From assembly GCA_020852775.1 (NCBI GenBank), contig JADZAD010000055.1:1-11254 (forward strand): a stretch of DNA of 11,254 nt, read 5' to 3'. The notes below the pieces were generated by a model that saw nothing but the letters and a program-made list of their open reading frames with translations, did no database searches and was not told where the DNA came from. The translations under genes were made by a program, and so were the position numbers. This document shows, in pieces, positions 1 through 6,335 of the stretch. This stretch comes from Anaerolineae bacterium (lineage in GTDB: Bacteria; Chloroflexota; Anaerolineae; Aggregatilineales; UBA3940). Positions within the stretch are counted from its first letter, which is position 1. Each line of letters opens with the position of its first letter.

Positions 1-1553
1 ATCAGGCCCTGCTCACGCCCGACCAGCGTCACCAGTACCACCTCCGTGCCGGGTAAATACTGGTCAATATACCGCCAGTTGTAGTTGCCCGTCTCCGGGT
101 CGAGCAGGTGAGAGCCTGCGAAATGCGCTTCGCTGCGCCGCAGCGCGACCAGCCCGCCGAGGCTGCCCACGTTCGCGGAGGAGAGCCGCGTCCCCGGTGT
201 GCGCTCCGCGAGGAACTGCGCCAGCAAATCCAGCGTCATATCATGCGAGCCGATGCACACAGCCGTCCGGGCGATCTCCGCGGCGGAACGGTACAGGTGC
301 ACCGTCACCTGCTCACCCGCGTCCACCCCCTCTGAGAAGCGCGGCACCCGCACGATGCCGTCAGCGCGCACCAGCGAGGAGATCACCCCCGCCCCACGTG
401 CCAGCGGTGTGGCGATCACCCGGTCGCCCACTTTCCCGACCGTCACCCGCACGTAATCATCATCTCCGGGCGGCGAGACCAGCTTGCGGCTGATCACCGC
501 GTCGAGGGTCGGCGGCTCCACAGGTGGCCTGCCCAGCCAGCGGCTGAGGATCGGCTCGATGAAGATCTCGCCGGTCAGCGCCGCGGAAACCGGGTAACCC
601 GGCACCCCGATTATTGGCACGCGCCTGCCTTCGACCGCCACCATCCCGAAGATCACCGGGTGGCCGGGGCGTACCGCTACGCCATGTACCACCACCTCGC
701 CCAGATCGCGGATCACGTGGACGGTATAATCCTCCGTACCAGCGCTGGAGCCTGCGTTGACGAGCACGAGGTCGTGCGCCTGTGCCGCCGCGAGGACAGC
801 CTCGCGGATCGCATCGTAGTCATCATGCACGATCGTCCAGCGCCGGGCCTCAGCGCCCCATTCCTCCACCTGCCCCGCCAGCACCAGGCTGTTGAACTCG
901 ATAATCCGACCAGGGACGGGCCGCTGCCCCTCGCTGAGGCTCTCCGCGCTGACCAGTTCAGAGCCCGTGGGTATCACCGCGGCCCGTGGCCTGCGCCGGA
1001 CATGCGCGGTGGCATGCCCACTCCCGGCCAGCGCGCCGAGATCCACCGGGCGCAGCGTATGGTTGGCGGGAAGCACCAGTTCGGTAGCGACCATGTCTTC
1101 ACCCATCGCCCGGACGTGCTGCCACGGCGCGACCGATGAGCGGATGATGAACGTATCGGCTTCGGCACCCGGCTGGACATGCTCAACCATTACGACCGCA
1201 TCGGCCCATGCCGGGAGGTGATGCCCGGTGTTGCAGGCCTGCATCGGGCGCTCGACACGCTCGGCATCCGCCTCGTGCTCGATCAATCGGAGCGTAACAG
1301 GGCGCGTCTCGCTGGCCTCGCGGGTGTCCCGGGCGCGCACAGCGTAGCCATCCATCGCCGAGGCGTGGTAGTGAGGGGCGCTCACCGCCGCCCAGACAGG
1401 AGTGGCGGTCACCCGGCCCCGTGCCTCCGCCAGCGAGACGTCTTCTCCGGGGAACGGGCCATCGAGCCCGGCGGCGGCCAGCGCCGCGTCGATACGCGCC
1501 CGCGCTTCCGCGAGGGGCAGGTCTTCCAGATACACACTGCGCTGGCGTGCCAT
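1..1553 (-). CDS. MoeA-type molybdopterin molybdotransferase fused to a PBP-like domain (C-terminus beyond window)
   Basis: Partial gene: 517 codons are visible, the rest lies past the left edge. Residues 1 to about 422 form a complete MoeA, the enzyme that inserts molybdate into adenylylated molybdopterin in the cytoplasm. Visible MoeA motifs are SAMDGYAV (65-72), the GEDM loop (151-154), IPTGSEL (194-200), NAGSSAGTEDY (266-276), RPGHPV (295-300) and GVPGYPVSA (316-324). From about residue 424 the chain continues into a second domain resembling the periplasmic-binding-protein-like (LysR substrate-binding type) domain often fused to MoeA in archaea, Firmicutes and Chloroflexota. This domain may sense or deliver the oxyanion, but its role is not established. 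The usual GLPGNP motif carries Tyr instead of Asn (residue 320), and SGGVSVG is altered. The start is the ATG at 1553, preceded by a G-rich but weak ribosome site; a GTG 39 bp upstream overlaps the stop of the preceding gene. It is 28 bp behind the membrane-protein gene, so probably co-transcribed with it. Confidence 0.88.
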   Translation of the reverse strand, partial: MARQRSVYLEDLPLAEARARIDAALAAAGLDGPFPGEDVSLAEARGRVTATPVWAAVSAPHYHASAMDGYAVRARDTREASETRPVTLRLIEHEADAERVERPMQACNTGHHLPAWADAVVMVEHVQPGAEADTFIIRSSVAPWQHVRAMGEDMVATELVLPANHTLRPVDLGALAGSGHATAHVRRRPRAAVIPTGSELVSAESLSEGQRPVPGRIIEFNSLVLAGQVEEWGAEARRWTIVHDDYDAIREAVLAAAQAHDLVLVNAGSSAGTEDYTVHVIRDLGEVVVHGVAVRPGHPVIFGMVAVEGRRVPIIGVPGYPVSAALTGEIFIEPILSRWLGRPPVEPPTLDAVISRKLVSPPGDDDYVRVTVGKVGDRVIATPLARGAGVISSLVRADGIVRVPRFSEGVDAGEQVTVHLYRSAAEIARTAVCIGSHDMTLDLLAQFLAERTPGTRLSSANVGSLGGLVALRRSEAHFAGSHLLDPETGNYNWRYIDQYLPGTEVVLVTLVGREQGL

Positions 1554-1581
1554 AGGCTGTTTCCCCCCCGGATGGCTTCTG

Positions 1582-2457
1582 TCAGTACTCACCAGGCTTG
1601 TCGAGCCAGGCCGCCCCGGTGACTTCCTCCCAGGCGCGGCGGCGCGTATCTTCAATCATCCAGCTCGCCATCACCAGCAGCGCCACCGCCAGCATCAGCG
1701 TGATCGCCACCATGGCCACCAGCCCCGCGCCGCTGACCCGCAGGGTGGTCTCGATGACGGCGCGCAGCAGCAGCGCGGTGATATACGTCAGCGGCGCCAG
1801 GGCCATCACCAGCAGCGCCAGCGCCACCCCCGCCGAGAGCATCATCGCGCGCAGCCGCACGGCAACATACACCCCCAGTGCGGCGGCGAAATACAGCGCG
1901 GCGCCAAGGATGAGCAGGACGATCAGCAGAAACACCAACAGCGAAAAGACCTGTCCGCCATCCAGCGGCCTGCCGAGTTCCACGCAGCTATAGGGCTGCG
2001 TCAGGCAGCGCCGCGTCAGGTCATGCGCAGAAACGCTGTGCGCCCAGCCGATCCACACCGCCGGGGCCAGCCCCAGCACCGCAATCAGAAGCACACGCAG
2101 CACATAGAGTGTCGAGATAACATAGCTCTGTACGAACTGCATTTCCGTCAGGCCGGTCAATTGCAGCAACTGCACCTTTTCGCTGCCCAGGTCCCGCGCG
2201 GTCAGCAGCGCGGCGCGAATCGTCACCAGCACCAGCGCGATCACCGCAGCCGTGAGCCCGGCAGCCAGCAGGACACGCTCCCCCACGGAGACCTCACCCC
2301 GGCTGGTGCTGAAGCTGATGATCATCACCAGCGCGAGCAGCAGCGCGAGCACCATGCTGATCGCCAGTGCCGCCGTCACGCCCGGCCAGGCGCGCCGCCG
2401 GACCTGCCATCGCACCGCCGGATTGTCCCGCATCGACTGGTACAGGCGGGTGAACAC
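1582..2457 (-). CDS. multi-pass membrane protein, possibly ABC-2-type permease-like
   Basis: The protein has 291 residues and about six hydrophobic segments (roughly 26-49, 61-84, 109-130, 160-182, 190-215 and 231-255), so it is an integral inner-membrane protein. I do not recognise the family with certainty. The cytosolic stretch around residues 91-110 (GSEKVQLLQLTGLTEMQF) resembles the E-x-GT-x-ELL-x-LTPL region of ABC-2-type permeases, but no ATPase gene is next to it in the window. A loop at about 138-158 contains two cysteines (CLTQPYSC). The N-terminus is basic (VRRRAW) and the C-terminus is charged and cytosolic-looking. The start is GTG at 2457 with a GAGG element about ten bases upstream. 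It is the first gene of a minus-strand pair with the MoeA-PBP fusion, 28 bp apart, which suggests but does not prove a link to molybdenum or tungsten handling. Confidence 0.72.
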   Translation of the reverse strand: MFTRLYQSMRDNPAVRWQVRRRAWPGVTAALAISMVLALLLALVMIISFSTSRGEVSVGERVLLAAGLTAAVIALVLVTIRAALLTARDLGSEKVQLLQLTGLTEMQFVQSYVISTLYVLRVLLIAVLGLAPAVWIGWAHSVSAHDLTRRCLTQPYSCVELGRPLDGGQVFSLLVFLLIVLLILGAALYFAAALGVYVAVRLRAMMLSAGVALALLVMALAPLTYITALLLRAVIETTLRVSGAGLVAMVAITLMLAVALLVMASWMIEDTRRRAWEEVTGAAWLDKPGEY

Positions 2458-2498
2458 TCTCTGTGCCTCGCGCTGGATGTGACCGTCATACCGCCCTG

Positions 2499-2528
2499 AT
2501 TGTACGGGGCGACAGGCCGGGATTTCTA
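2499..2528 (-). promoter_or_regulatory. candidate promoter of the membrane protein / MoeA-PBP pair
   Basis: Reading the minus strand there is a TAGAAA box (2528-2523), an 18-bp spacer and a TACAAT box (2504-2499, five of six to the sigma-70 consensus). Transcription would start near 2492, about 35 bases ahead of the GTG start at 2457. The -35 box is weak, but the 18-bp spacing matches the other candidate promoters in this window. Confidence 0.4.
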
Positions 2529-2537
2529 CCCGGCCTG
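2513..2537. promoter_or_regulatory. palindrome overlapping a promoter (candidate operator)
   Basis: A perfect 9-bp inverted repeat (CAGGCCGGG, seven-base centre, CCCGGCCTG). The arms flank the weak -35 box and fill most of the -10/-35 spacer of the promoter at 2499-2528. There is no T-run on either side, so it is not an intrinsic terminator. The placement would suit a dimeric repressor or activator site. A simple hairpin with no function in this GC-rich DNA remains possible. Confidence 0.35.
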
Positions 2538-2550
2538 CCTATCAGCCCGA

Positions 2551-2595
2551 AAAACGGGCAGAGGCCGGATCACTACCATCCGGCCTCTGCCCGTT
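2551..2595 (-). terminator. intrinsic terminator of slyD
   Basis: A perfect 18-bp inverted repeat (arms 2553-2570 and 2578-2595) with a seven-base loop. Read on the minus strand, the stem runs straight into a TTTTT run (2554-2550, partly in the stem). It starts about 30 bp after the slyD stop codon, so it should end the slyD transcript and insulate the membrane-protein gene beyond. On the plus strand there is no T-run after the stem. Confidence 0.85.
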
Positions 2596-2625
2596 CTGCC
2601 ATTCAGTTCAGCGAGCGCCGGACAC

Positions 2626-3123
2626 TTACTCGTCGTAGCCTTCCGGATAGTGCGCGTGGCCATGCTCAATTTCTTCGTCGCTGGCGTCACGCAGTTCGCT
2701 GACCGTCACCTCGAAGCGCAGTGTTTCACCGGCAAGCGGGTGGTTGAAGTCAAGCACAACCCCGTCCTCATTGATCTCGACGACCTCGGCGACCATTTCC
2801 ATGTCTTCGTCGTCCACGATCTCCAGCAGCATACCAACCTCGAGGCTGCCCTGGATGCCTTCCGGCAGGTCGGCGAAGGCAAAGGTTTCGACCGCGTCTT
2901 CCTCATATTCACCATAGCCCTCTTCGGGGCTGACAACAATTGACTTCTTGTCGCCCACTCTGAGGCCGGTCAATTCACGCTCAAGGCCGGGGATGATGTT
3001 CTCGTAGCCGTGCAGATAAATCAACGCGCCATCTTCACTGGAGTCTTCGAGCAGTTCATTATCTTCGTCAAACAACTGGTAGTCGAGCGTGACCACCACG
3101 TTATCCGCGATACGATCAGGCAT
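2626..3123 (-). CDS. slyD: SlyD-like FKBP-type peptidyl-prolyl cis-trans isomerase
   Basis: A 165-residue cytoplasmic prolyl isomerase and chaperone of the SlyD group. The FKBP core is split by an insert-in-flap domain as in E. coli SlyD. Matching segments are VVTLDYQLFDEDNELLEDS (10-28), YLHGYENIIPGLE (36-48), LTGLRVGDK (51-59), PEEGYGEYE (66-74), VGMLLEI (96-102, start of the flap insert) and FNHPLAGETLRFEV (126-139). The C-terminus is EEIEHGHAHYPEGYDE: it keeps one short HxHxH-like patch but lacks the long His/Cys metal-binding tail of E. coli SlyD. The protein is strongly acidic. The ATG at 3123 was chosen because GAGGAG lies ten bases upstream and the SlyD match begins there; the frame stays open upstream to 3315 but shows no family similarity. 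It is divergent from moeA and ends in a strong terminator, so it is probably a single-gene transcript. Confidence 0.93.
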   Translation of the reverse strand: MPDRIADNVVVTLDYQLFDEDNELLEDSSEDGALIYLHGYENIIPGLERELTGLRVGDKKSIVVSPEEGYGEYEEDAVETFAFADLPEGIQGSLEVGMLLEIVDDEDMEMVAEVVEINEDGVVLDFNHPLAGETLRFEVTVSELRDASDEEIEHGHAHYPEGYDE

Positions 3124-3174
3124 GGGTCTTCTCTCCTCACCCGGAGGTGCTGTGTTTTTGCGGGGTTTCAATGT

Positions 3175-3240
3175 CCCGGCCCGCCAGAGCCGGGCGCATA
3201 AATCCGAATAAGTATATCGCCTCCCTGCACGCCTGTACAA
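3175..3240 (-). promoter_or_regulatory. candidate slyD promoter and leader hairpin
   Basis: On the minus strand TTGTAC (3240-3235) is followed by 18 bp and TATACT (3216-3211, five of six to consensus). Transcription from about 3204 gives a leader of about 80 bases. Inside the leader is a 6-bp hairpin (arms 3175-3180 and 3189-3194, eight-base loop) with no T-run. Confidence 0.5.
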
Positions 3241-3272
3241 ACAGAACAAATCCCCTCCGGTGGGGCGGCGCG

Positions 3273-3302
3273 TTGCCATACCCCACCCCCGTCCGCTAAG
3301 AT
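3273..3302 (+). promoter_or_regulatory. candidate moeA promoter
   Basis: TTGCCA (3273-3278), an 18-bp C-rich spacer and TAAGAT (3297-3302). Transcription would begin near 3309, about 30 bases before the moeA ATG. The arrangement is nearly the same as at 5194-5223 in front of the hydroxylase operon (TTGCCA, 18 bp, TACGAT). Confidence 0.5.
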
Positions 3303-3338
3303 CAGGCCAGCACACCGCCTGACAGGAGCAGCCCGCAC

Positions 3339-4574
3339 ATGGCCCGACAGTTCTTCACACTCGTCTCTCCGGAGGAAGCCCGCCAGCAGATTCTGGCGCA
3401 CGTACAGCCGATCCGCGACAGCGAAACTATCCCGACGGATCAGGCCATCGGGCGGGTACTGGCACAGGAGGTGCGTTCACCGCAGACTCTCCCCGAGTTT
3501 CGCCGCGCTACGGTTGACGGTTTCGCCGTGCTGGCGAAGAACACCTACGGCGCGAGCGACGCGCTGCCCGCGTACCTGCGTGTCATGGGTGAAGTGCCGA
3601 TGGGGGCACTCTCCGGCCTCGTGCTGCGGCCCGCTGAAGCGATCACCGTACACACCGGCGGTATGGTGCCGGAAGGCGCGGATGCGGTCGTAATGATCGA
3701 GAACACCCAGCCGGCTGGGCCGGATGAGATCGAGGTGCGCCGCTCCGCCGCCCCCGGCGAGAACGTGATCGGAATCGGTGAGGACATCCGCGAGGGCGAC
3801 CTGATCCTCCCTGCGGGCCATCGCCTGCGCGAGCAGGACCTTGGCGGCCTGCTCGCGGTCGGGCTGACACAGGCCGAAGTGGTGCGCCAGCCGCTCGTCG
3901 CCATCTTCGCCACCGGAGACGAGGTCATCCCCCCCGGACAGGCTACCCATCCCGGTCAAGTGCGCGATATCAACAGCTATACGATCGAGGCGCTCGCCCG
4001 GCGGGCCGGGGCGCGCACCGAGCGGCGCGGAATCCTGCCCGATGACTTCGATCTGATCTACGCGCAGGTCAGGCAGGCCTATGACGACGGTGTGGACATG
4101 ATCGTGCTCTCGGCAGGGAGCTCCATCTCCGTGCGCGACGTCACCGCGGACGTGTTCAACCGGCTCGGCGAGCCGGGGGTGCTGGTGCACGGCATCGCCA
4201 CCCGCCCCGGCAAGCCCACCATCCTGGGGATGGCCGGGCGCGTGCCGACCATCGGGCTGCCGGGCAATCCGGTGAGCGCGTTCGTGCAGTTCGCCATGGT
4301 CTGCACCCCGGTGCTGTACGCGCTGCAAGGGGCGACCATGCCCTCCGCCCTGACCACGCACCTGCCTCTGACCACCAATGTCGCCAGCGCCGCCGGGCGC
4401 GAGGACTACCTCCCGGCGCGGCTGGTCGCGGGGGCGGATGGCCTGATGGCCGACCCCGTGTTTTTCAAGAGCAATCTGATCTTCTCGCTCGTCCACGCCG
4501 ACGGCCTGATCCGCATCCCGCTTGACCGCACCGGCATGGACGCAGGCGAACGGATCGAGATGCGGCTGTTTTAG
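3339..4574 (+). CDS. moeA: molybdopterin molybdotransferase MoeA
   Basis: A 411-residue protein of normal MoeA length without the PBP extension, so a second, distinct MoeA beside the fusion at the left end. It uses molybdate and adenylylated molybdopterin (made by MogA-type proteins) to form the molybdenum cofactor. Motifs: RATVDGFAV (56-64; its Asp60 matches the active-site Asp of E. coli MoeA), HTGGMVPEGADAVVMIE (105-121), GEDIREGD (147-154), IFATGDEVI (189-197), SAGSSISVRD (258-267, diverged from SGGVSVG-x-x-D but keeping the Asp), RPGKPTILG (289-297) and GLPGNPVSAF (306-315). A C-terminal beta-barrel domain follows from about 335. The ATG has AGGAG about ten bases upstream. It is divergent from slyD. 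The downstream hydroxylase and formate dehydrogenase need the cofactor it makes. No convincing terminator follows; the next gene starts 122 bp later. Confidence 0.95.
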   Translation: MARQFFTLVSPEEARQQILAHVQPIRDSETIPTDQAIGRVLAQEVRSPQTLPEFRRATVDGFAVLAKNTYGASDALPAYLRVMGEVPMGALSGLVLRPAEAITVHTGGMVPEGADAVVMIENTQPAGPDEIEVRRSAAPGENVIGIGEDIREGDLILPAGHRLREQDLGGLLAVGLTQAEVVRQPLVAIFATGDEVIPPGQATHPGQVRDINSYTIEALARRAGARTERRGILPDDFDLIYAQVRQAYDDGVDMIVLSAGSSISVRDVTADVFNRLGEPGVLVHGIATRPGKPTILGMAGRVPTIGLPGNPVSAFVQFAMVCTPVLYALQGATMPSALTTHLPLTTNVASAAGREDYLPARLVAGADGLMADPVFFKSNLIFSLVHADGLIRIPLDRTGMDAGERIEMRLF

Positions 4575-4696
4575 CCGGGGTCTGTATAGAAACTGCCCCT
4601 TACTCTGGGACTATTTGGGGTCGATCAGTTTGATTACCCACTGGCTTTCAGATAACTTACTTTGCAGACACCGTGTACACAAAGTCAGGGGAAACC

Positions 4697-5188
4697 ATGA
4701 ACGCCTCTTTTCGCCTGTTGTTGACCATCGCAGCCGGGGTGATCGCCCTGCTGACCACCGGATGTGCCGCCCAGCCAACCCCGGAGCCGACACCGCATCC
4801 AAACCAGCCTGAGCTGGCCGCCGTCATCGAGGCGTTCTACCGCGTTGAGCAGGAAGCCTATCTCACCCGTAATCCCTCGGAGGCCCCCACCGTCGCCACC
4901 GGGCGCATGCTCGACGCGATCACGAACAAGATCGCCAGCCGCGCAAACGTCCCCACCATTCTTGTGGATGACTACGAGATCACCGGGGTGACGGTCATTG
5001 AGTACAGCCCGGAAGCAGCCCGGGTACAGGTGCGGAGCAATTATCACAACTTCGTGCATCACCGTGACAGCGATACCCGCGCCTACTCCTCCGGCTGGCG
5101 CTGGCGGGTGGTGGAATACGCCCTGGTCACAGATGACGGCATATGGAAGGTCAGTGACGCCACGATCATCGAATCTGGCGAGCAGTAA
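4697..5188 (+). CDS. small secreted lipoprotein of unknown function
   Basis: A 163-residue protein. Residues 1-23 form a signal peptide ending in LLTTGC, a slightly irregular lipobox with Thr at -3, so Cys23 is probably lipidated and the protein anchored outside the membrane. A short Pro/Thr-rich linker (about 27-36) follows, then one alpha+beta domain: a helix containing AAVIEAFYRVEQEAYL, and a strand-rich half ending in WRWRVVEYALVTDDGIWKV. This resembles the shape of NTF2-like or ARC6-type IMS domains, but only weakly and by eye. I do not recognise a family. The ATG at 4697 was preferred over the in-frame GTG at 4673 because AGGGGA lies just upstream and the signal peptide begins there. 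A weak possible promoter (TTGATT, 15 bp, GATAAC) lies around 4630-4656. Any link to molybdenum enzymes is unproven. Confidence 0.8.
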   Translation: MNASFRLLLTIAAGVIALLTTGCAAQPTPEPTPHPNQPELAAVIEAFYRVEQEAYLTRNPSEAPTVATGRMLDAITNKIASRANVPTILVDDYEITGVTVIEYSPEAARVQVRSNYHNFVHHRDSDTRAYSSGWRWRVVEYALVTDDGIWKVSDATIIESGEQ

Positions 5189-5193
5189 GGTGC

Positions 5194-5223
5194 TTGCCAG
5201 CAGCCTCCCTTCCATGATACGAT
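5194..5223 (+). promoter_or_regulatory. candidate promoter of the hydroxylase / formate dehydrogenase operon
   Basis: TTGCCA (5194-5199), an 18-bp spacer and TACGAT (5218-5223), with a TG one base before the -10 box (5215-5216), an extended -10 arrangement. It begins six bases after the lipoprotein stop codon. Predicted transcription start is near 5230, giving an unusually long leader of about 165 bases before the FAD-subunit GTG. Confidence 0.5.
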
Positions 5224-5393
5224 GGTGCAACGCCAGAGGGAGAGCGTCTGGCGGTCGTCCCGCGTGACGGCGTTGGGCAGGCTCGCCCATCGAAAAGTGC
5301 CGCCATCCCCCTCACGTTCACCAACGCAAGCCAGCCGTCCGCGCCGCGCCCTGCCCGGGGAGCGGATCGGCGCTTTCCCGGAGGAGGGGCCGC
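5220..5393 (+). promoter_or_regulatory. structured 5' leader of the hydroxylase operon (function unknown)
   Basis: Several stems can be drawn by eye: a 7-bp hairpin CGCCAGA/TCTGGCG (5231-5237 with 5247-5253); a 6-bp hairpin GTCGTC/GACGGC with one G-U pair (5254-5259 with 5266-5271); an outer CGATGG/CCATCG pairing (5220-5225 with 5287-5292) that would enclose both; and a bulged stem at 5358-5379 just before the ribosome site. CCCCTC (5308-5313) is complementary to GAGGGG of the Shine-Dalgarno region (5384-5389). The outer stem overlaps the predicted -10 box, so it exists in RNA only if transcription starts further upstream. I could not match this to a known riboswitch. Confidence 0.3.
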
Positions 5394-6308
5394 GTGAAGA
5401 AGCTCTGGAACGAGTACCACACCCCGCAGACCGTCGAGGAAGCCTCCGCGCTGCTGGCCAGCTACGCCGGGGCCGCGCGCGTCATCGCCGGAGGCACCGA
5501 CCTCATCCTCGAAATGGAACAGGGCCATAAGCCCCCGGTCGCTGCGCTGGTAGATGTCACTGCGATCCAGGAACTGACGACGATCCGGCAGGAAGGCGAA
5601 CTCGTCACCGTGGGCGCAGGGGTGACGCACACGCAACTGGTCGGCTCCACGCTGCTGGCTGCCCGTGCCACCTGCCTCGTCGAGAGCTGCGGTGTGGTGG
5701 GCGGGCCGCAGGTACGCAACGTCGCCACGCTGGGCGGGAACATCGCCCACGCTCTGCCCGCCGCCGACGGCACGACCTCGCTCATGGCGCTGGATGCCGA
5801 AGCCGAGATCGCGCAGCACGGTACGCGCCGCTGGCTGCCCCTCGTGGAATTGTTCAGCGGCCCCGGCCAATCGCTGCTGGATTCCACCCGTGACCTGCTG
5901 CTGAACGTGCGCTTCCGGCTGGCAGGCCCGCGCGAGGCCTCCGCTTTCAAGCGCATCATGCGTCCGCAGGGGGTCGCCCTGCCGGTACTGGGCTGCGCCG
6001 TCTGGCTGCGCCTCGCGCCGGACAGCCTGGCCGTTGAGGATGCCCGCGTGTGCATCAGCCCGGTCGCGCCTGTGCCCGCTCGTGCCACGGAAGTCGAAGC
6101 GGCCCTGCGCGGCCAGCCGTTCTGCGAGGCGCTGGTCGAAGCGGCGGTGGAGGCCGGACGCGCAAGCCTGCACCCGCGCACCAGCAAGTACCGCGCCACT
6201 GCCGAGTACCGCACTGAGATGATCGACGTGCTGCTGCGCCGCACGCTGCCGCTCGCCTTCGAGCGCGCGCGTACCGGAGTTGCGATCCCTGAAGGCGTGG
6301 GGATGTAG
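5394..6308 (+). CDS. FAD-binding subunit of a xanthine dehydrogenase / CO dehydrogenase-family molybdenum hydroxylase
   Basis: A 304-residue medium (FAD) subunit, typical length for the CoxM/XdhB/YgfM family. It passes electrons from the [2Fe-2S] centres to NAD or another acceptor. The two FAD-contacting loops are visible: VIAGGTDLILEM (30-41) and VATLGGNIAHALPAAD (110-125). The N-terminal FAD domain spans about 1-175, and the C-terminal domain of the family spans about 176-290, with the usual late segment SKYRATAEYR (264-273). The start is GTG at 5394 with GAGGAGG about eight bases upstream. Its partner, the fused Fe-S/molybdopterin subunit, begins about 650 bp downstream, with a Uma2-family gene in between. 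It is the first gene of the plus-strand operon, after a long structured leader. The substrate cannot be told from this subunit. Confidence 0.93.
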   Translation: MKKLWNEYHTPQTVEEASALLASYAGAARVIAGGTDLILEMEQGHKPPVAALVDVTAIQELTTIRQEGELVTVGAGVTHTQLVGSTLLAARATCLVESCGVVGGPQVRNVATLGGNIAHALPAADGTTSLMALDAEAEIAQHGTRRWLPLVELFSGPGQSLLDSTRDLLLNVRFRLAGPREASAFKRIMRPQGVALPVLGCAVWLRLAPDSLAVEDARVCISPVAPVPARATEVEAALRGQPFCEALVEAAVEAGRASLHPRTSKYRATAEYRTEMIDVLLRRTLPLAFERARTGVAIPEGVGM

Positions 6309-6335
6309 CCGGCCCGGTCGGACTGGAGGTCAGGA

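Noticed and set aside
1402..2499. Long plus-strand frame opposite the membrane protein, very rich in Gln, His and Arg
   Set aside because: Composition is the reverse image of hydrophobic codons in the minus-strand membrane protein, not a real repeat protein.
3124..3315. Longer SlyD start far upstream of 3123
   Set aside because: The extra 64 residues have no SlyD similarity and would cover the candidate promoters; the ATG at 3123 has a good ribosome site.
3477..4496. 339-codon open frame on the minus strand opposite moeA
   Set aside because: Antisense shadow; low-complexity composition and no domain, while the plus strand is an unmistakable MoeA.
5220..5292. Fluoride, Moco, SAH or ZTP riboswitch in the leader
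   Set aside because: Short stretches such as GATGG and CAGGCTCG are reminiscent, but the conserved cores of those classes (for example GCTGATG of the fluoride type) are missing; kept only as an unclassified structured leader.
5166..6173. 335-codon open frame on the minus strand opposite the FAD subunit and leader
   Set aside because: Antisense shadow; it would span the promoter and leader of the operon and shows no family motif.
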